A DNA stretch of 64,000 nucleotides from Phorcus lineatus (lineage: Eukaryota; Mollusca; Gastropoda; Trochida; Trochidae). The stretch is taken from assembly GCA_921293015.1 (NCBI GenBank), contig OV121087.1, forward strand, positions 2,492,501-2,556,500, read 5' to 3'. Positions 1-13,093 of the stretch are shown here, piece by piece. The notes under the pieces were generated by a model. It saw only the letters and a list, made by a program, of their open reading frames with translations. It ran no database searches and was not told where the DNA came from. Both the position numbers and the translations under genes were made by a program. Position 1 is the first letter of the stretch. Every line of letters starts with the position of its first letter.

Positions 1-404
1 TCAATACAAAAGTGAAGCCTATTAGCCAATTATATATCGACAAGTTATTTTGAGGTTCTTGTCGAATCATTAGATCTTCTTGCCAAGGAAACGCAAAACA
101 AATATTACATTATGTTTACATTAAATGCAAAGATTGATTTGTCAATCAACCAATGGTTAAACAATTGCTATGTTAGTAATTACAAAGTTTTCTATGATTG
201 TATCCTAACATTAGTCAAATACCTTATAGATAATGGTGCCTCATATGGTCAGTCTATTATAACCGTTTAATCATAGACGCATGGCGAGCTCCAATTAATA
301 TTGATTTTATTGACGCTTCATGGGATATATGCATTGAATAAATCAGCTTGGTGACAATTTCCATTTCCAAACTTTATTTTATGCGTCTTCAATGATTGGC
401 ATAC

Positions 405-476
405 CGTTGTAGAACACGCCTAGAGCAGTCCACGTTTGGATCTGGGCACAGATTTGCTGGTAGGGAACTCGTCAAT
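405..476 (-). CDS. Second STELLO-like paralog, exon 2
   Basis: 72-base exon, counterpart of 17435-17506, with the same TTTACAG acceptor and a CG|GTATGC donor. It differs by only a few bases; the last residues read RRVLQR instead of RRILER. The reading frame and phase are intact, which argues that this copy was still coding recently. The following exons (family domain) lie before base 1. Confidence 0.72.
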
Positions 477-837
477 CTGTAAACAGAAGTTTCAACACAC
501 AATGATCAGTGCTCTGATAACATGATTCAACATCGTTAGTAACTACTCAATTTTCTACATAACAATCGATTAAAATATTAACATCCCTGGCAAGGCATTA
601 TCCCAAACAGTCTATTTCACATGTTAACGAAAGACTTGCTGCACTGCGCCAGAAAAATTTATTTTAGTGCAGCACCCTCACCCTCGATGTGATATTATCT
701 CCAGGAATGTTCAATTGCAGTGATACAGAAAGGTGATGAAAGGAAGCAGAGGGTGTGGCATAAATTGTTGTAACAATTGCATCATAAGCTAGCGCTCATA
801 TCTTAGAAATGACATCATAATTTTCAAATAAGGTTAC

Positions 838-956
838 CTCTTCACGTAGAAGGTGTGGTAATAGAAGGAGGCGGTGCTGAAGATGAAAACTAGGGAGCCT
901 ACAACCAGGAGGACGAGGAAGGTTCTAGTCCTGGTGGAGGACACATGTCTCTTCAT
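838..956 (-). CDS. Second STELLO-like paralog, exon 1
   Basis: Homologous to 17870-17988, the same length (119 bases), with the same donor (AGAG|GTAACC). The first 26 residues through the membrane anchor are identical. The stem then differs: one codon is gained and one lost relative to the other copy, keeping the frame, and three Asn codons are Tyr here (residues 32, 33, 37). Both N-glycosylation sequons of the other copy are absent. The gene runs leftwards out of the window, so its domain exons cannot be checked. Confidence 0.72.
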
Positions 957-1130
957 AGTTCTACTTAGTGAGACGCAGGGGAAGATTGGCTCTGGAACAT
1001 CAGCAAAAACCTACATCACTCGTCGAAATATCAATTATTATTAATTTTTAATTACAAATACCTAGATAATTTGTATGATAAACAAAGGTACCATATCATA
1101 TGTTATATGTGGAATTAAACTATTTGTAAA

Positions 1131-1262
1131 GACCTGGTGGTAAAGTGGATAAGCTGTTGGTACAGACAGTGATGGTGATGCTGCGTGAGGCTAAGGGTTT
1201 GAATCAGGTACACGAATTCGGACTTACGCAGATCAAGTGATACCTGATATAACAATGGTATA
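1131..1262 (+). mobile_element. tRNA-derived SINE-like repeat, left copy
   Basis: Starts GACCTGGTGGTAAAGTGGATAA, which looks like a tRNA 5' arm and A box. About 50 bases later comes GGGTTTGAATC, close to a B box (GGTTCGAATC). A tail ending in CAACAATGGTA follows. It is shared with 18161-18290, so it predates the duplication. It is probably not a functional tRNA, because the cloverleaf is degenerate. Confidence 0.5.
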
Positions 1263-2762
1263 CATGTACGTCTAACACACCGTGAGATATCTTTTATTTA
1301 ACATGTTTCAGAGCCCTCTTCACCCCAAGGGGATTTTTTAAAAGTTTTATTTATTCATAATTCCATTATTGATGACATTAAAACTCTTCCAAATTTGACA
1401 GTTCTTGATATGGTTCATATGTTATGATATTATATTGGTATTCCTGAAAATCCTAGTTAGGAAGGCAAACTATTCCATCGGTATTTTCTTTTGTGTAACG
1501 TGATTTAGACTAGAGGGTACAGCTAAAAAATATCTAATACTGATACAAATTTACAAAATTGTTTGGTATAAAAGTATTTCAATAGTTCCAACTTCAAATC
1601 CTGGATACAGGTTACGGGTCACTGTTTGTCATACTTATGTGCTTAACACTGTACCTCTAACCATGTGTATCAATGTATTGTTGGTTGTAGACAATCTGAT
1701 AGGAATCGTTTCAAAGTGCCACAGGCATAATGACTCGTTGGTGGGATCAATAACAATTATCACGTTTACGACCGCGGGTATAAATCGTATGGCACATCAT
1801 TTGCCATTTTGTTATTTGAATTAAATCACCGTATAGAACTTAATTCGCATTCTATATATCTTCAAAGATCTTAAAGGAGAGCTTTGATGTTGGTCTTTAA
1901 GAAATAAATATATTTGCATGCTTCCCTAACTAGTGCAGTATATACGGTAATTGCATGAAAGTTTCAAGAATATTTCATTTATTAGACGTGTTTGACATGC
2001 ATCGTATTAAACTCTACTAGCTTCCTAGTAAGATAATCACTCACTAGACTTTATTTTATCATTTTCTAAAAACTAAGAGGCATGATTATTTGTGTAGTTA
2101 TTTTTTTTCAACATTATAATGCAAGGTGATAAAATTCATCAATCGTATATAAACACGACAATTTGGCAGACATTAACAAAGAATACCCCCCTCCATGGTC
2201 TTAACCTCAGCAATTATGCATTGTTTATATAATTAGAAAGGTAAAATAATACATCTTCAAACGGTTATATCCATGAGTTCACATATTTACTTAAACACAA
2301 ACGTTCCAGATAATTCCATGCAGTCTTTCACCATCATTCCTAAAGGTAAGATTAGAAAGAACTTACCATCATTTTAAACTAGTAACACACTTAATATTTT
2401 TGTTATAAACATATCACGGTATTTTGTGAAATAAGTGAAACTCTCAAATGTATCCTGCACATAAATATCTATTGTGTCATAGATAGACATTTCCATTCGT
2501 TAACTATGCCCTTTTTAATTAAGTCAGTTATGTTCATTGTTTTCATCATTGCCTCATTTTATAGAAATTAAAGGAAAAACAACTTTACTTGTATACAAAA
2601 GTAACAAAAAGGGTGTTGACATTTCTATATCATTGGACCTTAAAGATCATTAAACATGGGCATTTATGTATGAATATACTGATATGTGAGAAGGAAAAGA
2701 AAATATTTCTACAAAGCAAATAAATAGATTGATATTTAGTATTATGTTCAAGTGATTCAAAT

Positions 2763-3883
2763 GTGTCCGAAAATCTTTCAGGTTCCAATATTTCATTGAA
2801 TGATGTGTCTACCCATGCTATTGAGGGTGCTGCTCAGTTCAGGTTTTGTTCATACATATACTTATTTGAATATCTCTTTCCACATTATAATTTGTTTTTA
2901 AATGTTCCCTTTCATTGGTGTATAGATATTAGAGATAACGATTTCTTTCAAAATATCCTTATGATAGACCCTTCCAGGGGCGTAGGAACAGGGGGGGCTT
3001 TTTTTCGAAATGTTTTTTTTTTTCAAAATGACTATTTTCCCCTTTCTACTACATATTTCCCAATAACTGGTCTAGTATTGTTACAAAACAGTTACTATGC
3101 ACTACTTTGAGGGTAGTTCTAAAACTACTCTGAGGGTAGAACTAAAACATCCAATCAAACAAGGAATTAAACTGACTTCAGTATTATGTCCTAATTGATG
3201 ATAAGATGGGATAAGCAGCCAGCAAGTTTCCTTTTTTTTTTCTTTTTTTTTTTTCAATTCAAAAAATTGTAAAAATTTGTAAAGTTTCGGTAAAACACTG
3301 TGATAATTATTATTAGTGTCTTCTACTTGATCCAATAGTCCTTGTGTCTTTGGCCCGCCTTGAAAATAATACAGGAAAACAATGAATTGTCTGTACATTT
3401 CTTTAAAATTTCTCCATATGCGTTTATTCAGTTTATCATGTATCATTTCTTCTTTTCAAATTAAGTTGTCTATTTCTTCCAAAAAGTCTTTATTCGTCTC
3501 ACGTACACGTTTATACACTTGTTATATTTCTTGCTCCTCAAGATCATCCGCTTTCTTGACTTTTGTAATTCGTTGTGAAAAGTCTTCAGAATGGCATCTT
3601 CATCCTCATTTTCCATTTCGGGACACTGTTTTTCGTGTAAAAGGTTTTAAAGGTTTAAAAGTGAATCTGTCAATGAAGATTTGATAATAAAACACATAAT
3701 CCTCCATGGCTTCTTCACAGTAATCAAATCCTCTTCTGCTTCCAATTTTCTTTTCATTGTTTGGGACACCAAGTTGTTCGGTATTTTTGCAATCCATGAG
3801 TATCTTTGAAAACTAAACCACAATATTGTCGGAAAGCATGGTTGAGAGGTAGTCTTTACACATCAATCTATGAAGATTTTGCT
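2763..3883 (-). pseudogene. Probable 3' remainder of the decayed viral-type element
   Basis: Continues downstream of the ATPase remnant. Minus-strand frames at 3797-3606 and 3446-3102 are rich in charged residues but match nothing I recognise. A long T-rich tract (3230-3256) and several stops interrupt them. The element's exact borders, terminal repeats and target-site duplication cannot be seen. Confidence 0.3.
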
Positions 3884-4510
3884 TCAAATTAATCTTCTTT
3901 GGTGTGTGTTCTCTTTTGATACTAAAAGCATTAGGACACAGGCGATCATAGTTGAGAGTAAATGGTTTAAGATCGACCACCAATTACCCATAAAGTACCG
4001 AGAAGCCAACTGAAATTGATCCAGGAAATATTTGGAATTTTCCGGATACATCTGCCTTGCTAAAGTCATAATGGGTTGTTTATCAACAGGATTGTTAAAA
4101 AGAATCAAATAAAGACCACTTTACCGTTGAGTAGGGTCGTTATTATAGAACAAGTTTAGATTGATGGCTATAACAGAGAGATGATTCCTATGTTGACTTC
4201 CCTCTGTAAAAAGATATGTTATACGTGGGTCCTTACTCAAAGTACTCATTAAATTATCCTATACAATAACATTCACCATAGTAGGATCAAGAAATTCATC
4301 TTTTTCAGGCCAGTAGGGATACCTTGTATGAATTCCACTCTTGGATAGACATCTGTTAGAATGTTGTTGTACAAAGGCTGTCTTCTCTTGTATAACCAGA
4401 TAATTCGTTCTGGATATGGTTTAATGTTCATCCTCTCCAGAAACTGCTTCACTAAACAATTTTTACCATTCGAGCTGGACCAAAAGCAATTATAGAAAAT
4501 GGATGTTATA
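3884..4510 (-). pseudogene. Broken A32-like packaging ATPase (Maverick/adintovirus type)
   Basis: Read on the minus strand, this stretch gives pieces of a DNA-packaging ATPase: a Walker-A-like NGKNCLVKQFL near 4485-4445, then PERIIWLYKRRQPLY, a Walker-B-side segment, and LARQMYPENSKYFLDQF near 4065-4020. The second and last of these are characteristic of the ATPase of Maverick/Polinton elements and adintoviruses. It is broken: in-frame stops at 4259-4261 and 4121-4123, and a disturbed frame just before the Walker A. It is a molecular fossil. No integrase, polymerase or capsid gene is recognisable nearby. Confidence 0.65.
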
Positions 4511-4757
4511 GTCTTAATTCTTCAGGCGAAAAATACAAAAAACGATTTCGGTAATAAAGTCCTGCAAGAGCTTTTGCTTCATTTGAAAAGGCCAGCCCTT
4601 AAACGTTTTCAGTCTATTCTCAAAAGACGTCTACTCAGTTTTACTGGATAATCCACAGCAATCAGCAACCACAGTCTCATATCCAAATAAATCCATGGTA
4701 TCGGAGCCAATAACAAAACATGTCGCTACAGTTCAATGTCTAGAAGTATACTGAACT

Positions 4758-4850
4758 TCACCAGTTCATAAAGTCATAAGGGTTGCATTTAGCACATTTT
4801 AAATGTTCCATTTGGCCCTGGTTTAAATGTTCATCATCTGCATCCTCAAC

Positions 4851-4882
<32 letters not shown>

Positions 4883-5375
4883 TATCATCATCTTTACCAT
4901 ACTTTCTACCTTTTACCAAACTGCTGAATTCAGGAAAGAGCAACTCCACCTGATGGTCAAGTCTTTTATAGTCCCGTTCCATCTCCTCACGGATCTCACG
5001 TAGTTGTTTATCTAAAAGATCCTCTCCTTCCTTATTCAGAACTGTTAAGTATTTTATGTCAGACTTCTCAGTCTCTTTGAACTCAGCACCTTCTTTCGTC
5101 TCCTTGGTAGTTTGCTCAGACTCATCATCGGATAGTTGTCTCTTGAAGGAGACTGACTCATTTTATTTCATGTCCGACAGTTCAGGCACAAAGTAAGGCA
5201 TAATTTGCACACAGTATCCTAGTTTCTCCCATTGGACCATAGATAACAAAGTTCCTTTACCAATAGGAATCATAGACTCCCTTGCATTGTCCCAACAGCA
5301 CTGTTGAATTCCAATACCTGTGTCATCCATGACCACAAACACATTAGCTCCTAAATGCCTTCTTAAGGGTAGTTT
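4758..5375 (-). pseudogene. Second PC4-like domain followed by an acidic tail
   Basis: One continuous minus-strand frame from 5375 to the stop at 4758, interrupted by a single TAA at 5163-5165. The first 70 codons again look PC4-like (LGANVFVVMDD, then IPIGKGTLLSMVQWEKL). The next part is charged and probably helical, and contains a run of about 14 mainly Asp residues encoded by (ATC)n on the plus strand (about 4853-4885). It ends in CAKCNPYDF. The whole probably derives from one protein together with 5363-5614. It lies upstream of the ATPase remnant in the same orientation. Confidence 0.5.
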
Positions 5376-5614
5376 CCTTTCCTTGACATCTTCTTTATCT
5401 CTGTATAGACAGCAGAGAGTTCCAGCCAGTGATTAAGGTTTAAAACAACCTCACGTTTGGTAAGGAGTGACCTCCCATTAGGGTACACATCGTGAATACC
5501 AAGTATTCCGTCCCATGTCTTTGCCGTCACATAGACATCACCTCCTATATCCAGATGACAACAGGACTCCTGATTATCATCTAAGGATGTCATGGCTGCT
5601 TTATTTGAGCGCAT
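5363..5614 (-). pseudogene. PC4-like single-stranded-DNA-binding domain, first copy
   Basis: 83-codon frame starting at an ATG at 5614. It contains LDIGGDVYVTAKTWDGILGI and, further on, VVLNLNHWLEL. This follows the PC4/SUB1 pattern (hydrophobic-x-aromatic-V, a turn with D/K-G, then a Gly/Thr-x-Lys strand and L-x-x-x-x-W-x-x-L helix). PC4 proteins bind single-stranded DNA and act in transcription or replication. The frame ends at 5363, while the homologous reading continues in another frame just downstream, so a frameshift lies near 5365-5385. It belongs to the same decayed element as the ATPase remnant. Confidence 0.5.
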
Positions 5615-5639
5615 GATGACAACTTATGGAGTTTTCAGA

Positions 5640-8600
5640 AAGAAAGCCTCTCTTTATGGACAAAATTACCATGTACCTAGTAACCAAGTAAAGATATACT
5701 ATTGGCGGGGCTTAAATCCCATTAAATTCCTGTCAAAAAAAATGTTAAAGAGGCCCCTATACTGCTATTGATGATTACTGATTTTACACAAAAAGGAGAA
5801 ACTGCATCTTGTAAAAAAGGAAGGCCGGGTTGCATTATTCTCGTATTGTTCCGTATTTGACTGGCGTTCAGTGACATATGTTACACACGTTCACAACTAG
5901 ATAACACAGTTGTATATACAACTGCTTCCCATGGGACGTGTGAATAGCGTTTCGGAAGAGTGGTTAAACTTTTAATCTAAAGTATCAGACAGAAAGACCT
6001 ATCTTATTTGTATACAAGTGACCCTATTGTACATATTTAAAAAGTAAGTACAAGAGATATGCATTACCTATAAAGTATGTTGACAATAGTAGTAAAAGTG
6101 GACCAGGGCCAACCTGCTTTCCGGATCGAACCCCGGATCGGTTTCATTTATGCAGCGTAACTCATTAATTTGTTAATGTATGCATAAATTCACACGTCGG
6201 AAAGTTTAAACAATCATCAAAGAGTTTAATGCACGAATGCTCATTAGCTTATTTATCTTTATTAGCGCAGAACAATGCCTTTTCATAACCATGCCCTTGC
6301 CAGTTAAACGAGTTTTGAAATATGGTAACGAAACACGTGTCATGACCCCGTAACTAACTCGAGAGAGAAATGATTGCCTATCGCCGAGTCAATACGCATA
6401 GCGGATAGCGACATTTTGGCCTCACCTTAAAAAGAGAGCGCATCCTGTCTCAGGGTAAGACGTATAGCTGACGCTCCACTCTACTTACCCTGGGTGTAAA
6501 CCCCAGCAAAAACTCGCACTATTCCTTTCAAACTTTCTAAAAATAATCAACCAATGACTGTGTTTGAAAGGCGAGTCGGCAAATTCATATGGCAGCGCCC
6601 ATCGCCCAAACCGAGTGAGTGAGTGAGTTTGGGATTAGCGTGTTTTAACCATATTTAAATTATTACACACGTGGATGAGAAGCATCCACAAGAGGATCGG
6701 AAGGATGAGGGAAAAGACGGAATGAAAGGCATTGTGAGAGATTGACAACAGGTCTCAAATTTGATCTGACTTCTACCCGGCGACCTATCAAGCTTGGGTG
6801 CCCCTGCCAGGAGTATGTACGCTTCGGCTGGCATAGCTCAAGGGTTCTCTGGACCACTCAAACGACCATGATAAGGTTTTGAGTTTTGAGAAAATCAAAC
6901 CGATCTCTTAAAACTGCATGCATGATTTGTTGTAATAAACTAACCAGAACCGCTAAATTGGACTCGGACACTATCACCATGGTCGATCGGTTTAGAAACT
7001 TTGGATTCCAGTTTGTTTATCTATGGACGTCGCCGTCTCCTGTTCGAGAGGCTCTTTTTGGTTGGCTGAAATTTAATCGCGCACCATCGCGAGAAAAGTA
7101 TTCGATTGGCTTATAAAACACATAGGTAAAACCACATGTTATTTTATATATATTTTATGTAAATACGTTAATCAGTGTTAAAATACGAATAGATATTTCA
7201 ACTATAACTTTCACAGGAGAATCTCTGAGTCGGGTGTGAAATAAGTTGTTTAGAGATATAATAAATCATCACAGGAAGATTTAAAACGTGAAATTTACTT
7301 GATAATTGTAGGCCTAAGTGTTAGAATAATCAAATTCTATTATCTTTTTTTACCATATTCTTTAATACGCGATCAGTTCAAATATGAAATATGAAAGTAC
7401 AGCGTTAATCGAAAGACAGACTATTTTCGCTGAAAGTATATTTCATCACATAACGACATGATTTAGACTGAAACGATAGACAGTTTTGATAAAGTAGCTA
7501 AAGTATATCCCTTTACAGAAAATAACAGTTATTCTTACCTTAAGTTTTAAATATCCTTCAGTAACGAATATCCAACTGGTGTATAGATATACCTACCAAA
7601 TAACAGTTTTAGATAACAAAAAATATCACAATTTGATATTAATCATGACTTATAAATCATGTATTTACCTTGAAAAATGAAAACCTAGAAAGCACATTGT
7701 ACAGCAGTAAATAACAGAATCTTGCATCTTGTTTAAACTGTTAGTATAGCTTCGCTTACCCGGCCATATAGAAAACCTGTTCCATTCAATACGTGCATAA
7801 TACGCAACCCTTTTCTACACCAATGCACAGAAATGTGACCCTCCCCTCGTGAATAGGGTGTACACGTCAGACGAATGCATCCAACCAGTAAGTTCAACAT
7901 AACCTTACTCTATAGGCATCTCTATGTAATAGCATGCAACGATTTTAGTCAAGCGTTGAAAGCAATTAATTTACATAGGTGTTGACTGTTGATGTGCGTT
8001 CAGTTAAAACAAACATGATATAGAAGTAGTACGTCTACCTTTAAACAGTGAAAGTGTATATAACATGATATAGAAGTTATACGTCTACCTTTAAACAGTG
8101 AGAGCGTATATAACCATGTCTCTTCTCATACTACCAGAATGCGATTGAAGGCATTAACTATCATTCCTCAGTGATTAGAAAAGGCATGGCGATATACAAT
8201 AGACTCTGAGAATGTTCGCCAGTTACATGAAAAGAATAAACGGAGCCATGGTACGCCATACTACCTGTTTCGATGAACTCAATTTAGTATTTATTTTATC
8301 ACAAACGGTGAGAGACTAAATGTCAAATACACCTTCTCCATTACTGAGAACATGTACGACCATTTTGACGACTATTCTACAAGGGAATTAATAATTGAGT
8401 CTAGATGTCATTGCAACAATGGTATGACGTTGCCAGTAGAAGCTCAAGTAGAGAATTTTCGGATTACAGAAGCGTACAGTAAAGAGAACTTTTTTCAGCG
8501 TAATATTACTCACTTAGTTCCTCTGAAAATTTGACGGATAAGACCGCAACTGCGTTAACGAATATGATGTGCGCTAGTACATTTGATCTACCACACCGGT

Positions 8601-11600
8601 CTGAAGATGGAACATACATGTCTGTCTCAGATAGATTCGAAACTTACCCGAAATGTCATGATGTGATTGTTGGAATGGCAGGAAGAATTCGTAAAATCAC
8701 GCCACACTATTAAGCGTCGCGAGATCAGTTGGCGAAGAAATTGATGGAATTTGATATTGCAAAGGATGTGCATTTGTGCTTCATTTGGGTCCATAACGTT
8801 CATACCATGTTTTCCCTTTAAGATGGTTTTTTTCTGCAGTTTTATTTGGATAATGTTGTTATCAATAAATACAGTGTAGGCCGTCAAAGTTTAACTTTAA
8901 TTAAGAAAAACAGCAAAGACGTGAGGTTTTACATTGAAATATGTATATTACAAAATAGAGAGTAGAAAAACTTTCGGTGATCCCCTATTATTATTCCTCG
9001 AACCAAACGTTTTCTTATTCACTTGTGCACATCATATTACAGTTATTGAAATATGTTTTAAAAATTGATTCAGTGAAAATTTCTGGTGAATATGCCAAAA
9101 AGTCATAAATATGCTGTTTTCCATGAAGAAGCGATTAGATCAATTTTATTTCTTCAACCAATGTCATTATTAATTTTTTATATGTAGAAGTGCTATACAT
9201 GCACGTATGTGATAAAATTATGGAAATCGCACGCTTTATTTATGTACACAAAATTGGTCCAAAATAGTGTAATTTGCCGATGGCAACAATATCATAAATG
9301 ATTTTCATACTTTTTCAGATAAAATACACCCTAAACTTGATCGGTCTTACAGCTTTGCTGCAGCTACATGCAATTATTGTAAATACGTGTATATATTGTG
9401 TGATATATTCACTTGAAAAGACTGGAGTTGGTTAACATGACTTGTAAGTATTTGAAATTAAAACCTTTTCAAACTGCTCTTCCGTTTTAGTGAATAATGA
9501 GAAAGGAAATGCTAAACCTTCTCATGCTCCGTTTGATCATGAACTCCTGGATTTCATTTCAACCAACCTGAATTGTTTCTTTGCTTATGAAGAAATGACT
9601 TGAAGCATGTCCTTGGACAAAGAAATATATCGTCGAGCCTCCCTGTAGAGCAGGAAACGTTCGTTGTGAAGCATACAATACAATTTTAGATCTATAGGGA
9701 ATTTCAACCACCCTTCTACTGTGTGATGGTACCTGGTCATACGCATGTCAAATACATGTATTGCTTATCCTATGTGTACATCTGGAAGAAAGTATTCGTC
9801 TTGATTTCTGCCTATGTTCTGCAAACCATATATATTGTTCAGTTCATAAGACGTTTTGAAGCATTCAAGATAATTTCACTGATTGTTATTATTGTTTCTA
9901 TCTTCAGTCTATCGTCTATCGTTGGCCTAAGTTAAGTCGACATCAACATCTGATAATCGAACATTGTTGTTGCACGAACATAATTTTTGTCTATGTAATA
10001 TATTATTGTTTTTCCAGGGACTTCGATCAATATCTTTTAAGATAATAAATTCTGAAGGTAAATTCTGAAAAGTTTGTTGATTATTTGACAAACTCTCCTG
10101 ACAAACTCTTTAGACAAACTGTGCCTGTTTAATCAACTATTTTTCTTTTCGTCACTATGGGTTTTCCTGCTGTATTTTTGTAGTTGATCTACTTAAAGGG
10201 TCAGTCATATGTTTTTATAGATAAAATGAACTCAGGTAAATCAAAATTTATGTTTCCTATTGCAAGACAACGGCATATGCTCAAACGAAACGAGCATACC
10301 ATGATTGATTAAACTATACAAATTGACTTCCCTACCTCAAATGAGTAAAAGATAAAATGGCCGCAAGTGATTTTTGTTTGATTATTTCCTCAACGGCTAC
10401 GGAAGGTCGGTTTTAATTATTAACAGAACTTATTTCTAACATAAACAAATGTTTTGTCGTAAAGTTTAAGAAGTAAATCTTTCCAAACACGTGCTACTGC
10501 TACTTGAAATAACCTCTTGATCTGAATGACTTGTTTAGAAAATAATTATCACCAAACATACAGATAACCGGGCTCTGGGCTTCATTGTTTAGTCGTCCTT
10601 CGATGTGGATTCAAAATTCGAAGCCGCGATATCAACCTGCATCTCTCCAAGCAAATGTAACTCAACTCTTTTCATGCCAACCATTCAGTATAAAAACTCT
10701 AAACTCTATTATAATATTCTATATAAACAGTATTAACGACGAAGAAAAATCTTTCAGTCAAAGAATGAATCCTCTTTTTCATCTTAAGAAATCATGCTCG
10801 GTTCGGTTTAGCTTTGGTGGCAACAGCGTTGCTGTTTCAAAGTGACAATCTTAAATTATGAAGGTGTTTGAACCGAGAGGATAAATGATAGATTGGCCTT
10901 GCATTGGATCGTTATAATGCTAGAGTTCCAGGGGTTCACTCTTGATAGATAACAGAATAAATGAACACCTGGAAAAAGGTATTGCAATACCTGCCTCAGT
11001 TAGTCAGGATTAAAGTAAATCTTGTTCGATTGATAACGACCTTCTTCATTTTAAAGTGTTTGTTGCGGGATAACCGTGTCTCATATGAAAACGAACACAC
11101 GTTTTAAAAATTACCAAGTTTATCGTTTAAGGATTCTTTGTAAATCAGTCAAATTCAAATATGTCTTGGTGTTATAAAACGTTGTTTAGTTGAAGTAGAT
11201 GTCGATTTTATTGACTCTAATTATGACTGAAGACACGTAAACAAGAAACAGATAATTTCCCGAACAAGAAGTTAAACTCTGTGAGGCCGTCAGTTATATC
11301 AGTAATGGTAATGCATTTGTCAGAAAAACCTAATATAAATTTTTAAACATTAAAAATTTATGAGTTGTAGAACAAAGGAAGAAAACACAAACTGGTCTCG
11401 GCGTTGAATTACTTTCATCCATGCAGGTGTATATATGAGACTGAAATCGCGAGTTTAGTTTATGTCCTTTGTTATCATTAAAATAAATCTCTTCATATCT
11501 ACATATAAATTTCACGTAGCATTGAATATGTCAGGAATTACCAATTCTTTTGCACAATGATAGTGTTTCCATGATTTCATGAGGTGTAATGTTTATTTCC

Positions 11601-13093
11601 AAATTATGGACAACAAAACGACAAGTACATATATATTACTTTCATTGATGCAGAAGGACGATCCTTTGGGCAATATTCTATATTCTATGTACATATTATA
11701 TAAGGTACGTGCTAATTCAAAATAAACACTGTGTAACTGTGATACAACGATTTAATATTTACATATCAACAATTGAAAAAGTATTTAAAAACTTTCAACA
11801 AAATATAAGTGTCATTAGATAAGTTGATACAAATATTTGATAAAATTTGTCAAGCCACATAGGAACTTAAAACATACCAAAAAATGCATAGTATAGGAGC
11901 AGCCGTGTTCACGGCGACAGTCACCAAACATTCCAATCATGTAATGATTCACAAATCATTACCATAACAAAACAAGGGGGGGGCAAAGATACAAAAACAT
12001 AGTGATATCCTTGACAAAAAATCCTTTTGAATATATATAACTGAAGGAAACTTGTTTTTTATTAATTCAACTGTAAGTTCCTTGTGAATTGTGAGGTGAA
12101 CACGTACAAACTTACACACACGCTTACGTGACCCATCTAAGACTTATTGGTACGCTGTTCCAATGTGAACTCTGTGTCACTGCCTGAGAGTTTTTTGACG
12201 CAAGATCTACATTTACGGATTCAGAGTCATCTTCTGCCTTTTTAGCTGAAACAACCTTACACATAGAGACTTTCTTGCTAACGCATTGTAAATTTATTTT
12301 CCCTTTGAAATGAGTTTTCCTGCTCTTTCCATTCTAAAACGTATACAACCTTCACTTCAATGAGATCCTTAAGTACCAAAGTACTTAACAAAAAAACCAT
12401 GAAAATGATATGGCCCATCAAAATCAAGATTTTGTCGCCAAAATTGTTTTCACCATAACTTAATTGGAGACGATTGCGGATAGTTAACAATTAACTCGTT
12501 GCTACCAACATAATGATAATAATAATGGGTACTTATAGATATATTTATACACAAGGTGCATACATACTAGAAGAATAGATTATGTGAATTATTTGGTATG
12601 AAATGAAATTGATGAAAAGATAATGTAAGTCTAACATTTGAATAATAACAGCACTAAATGTCAGTCAATCAAGTCTCTTGAAGTTATAACTGAATATAGA
12701 ATTGAGTTTTGAGTTTTGATCAAAAGACCGTCAATGAGGGCGACGTCTTCATGACGTGGGGAAGTTGGCTTCAAGCAGCGTTACAAACTGATCTCATACT
12801 AGTATTCCAAAACTGTTGTGATTATATTTTGGTACCCGGAGAAGATTAAAGTTTTCGGATCGAATAGATTTTACAGGGATATAATCTGCTTGAATCTTGA
12901 AGAGATACGATGGTCCGGATTTTTTTTTGACAATTGTATGTCAAACAGATGACTTAGAACTTGATCCTTGCTTCAGTTGAAAGCCAGTGCAGATCCTTAA
13001 CATAGGAGCATTGATTGTCTCTTGTTACCACCACATGCCTAAATTAGTAAGTCAGCTGCTTAAATAGCTATAATTCGGATCTGTATTTAGCTA
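5640..13093. other. Intergenic stretch between the viral remnant and the STELLO-like gene 3' end
   Basis: No gene recognised. It contains a 50-bp tandem duplication at 8012-8113, a repeat-like region at about 6080-6900 (GATCGAACCCCGGATC and GAGTGAGTGAGTTTGG words), and only short unconvincing open frames such as 8352-8534, 9723-9935 and 10585-10845. The 3' untranslated region of the gene ending at 13094 should occupy its right end. AATAAA-like signals on the minus strand occur near 12293, but the cleavage site is not clear. Confidence 0.5.
8012..8113. repeat. 50-bp direct tandem duplication
   Basis: Two adjacent copies (8012-8061 and 8062-8111) beginning AACATGATATAGAAGT and ending GTATAT, differing at a few positions. 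No coding relation. Confidence 0.85.

Larger units (their letters stand above)
1..1925. repeat. Tandem segmental duplication, left copy
   Basis: Bases 1-1925 align with about 16774-19285, covering part of intron 2, exon 2, intron 1, exon 1, the 5' leader, a tRNA-like SINE and about 900 bases of upstream flank. This copy lacks about 270 bases present at about 16799-17068 and about 309 bases present at about 18291-18599. Homology fades near 1925 and runs off the window on the left. It is the 5' part of a duplicated gene block. Confidence 0.8.

Noticed and set aside
6080-6160. GATCGAACCCC word resembling a tRNA B box on the minus strand
   Set aside because: No convincing A box or cloverleaf at the right spacing. 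It could be an old SINE piece, but this is not supportable.
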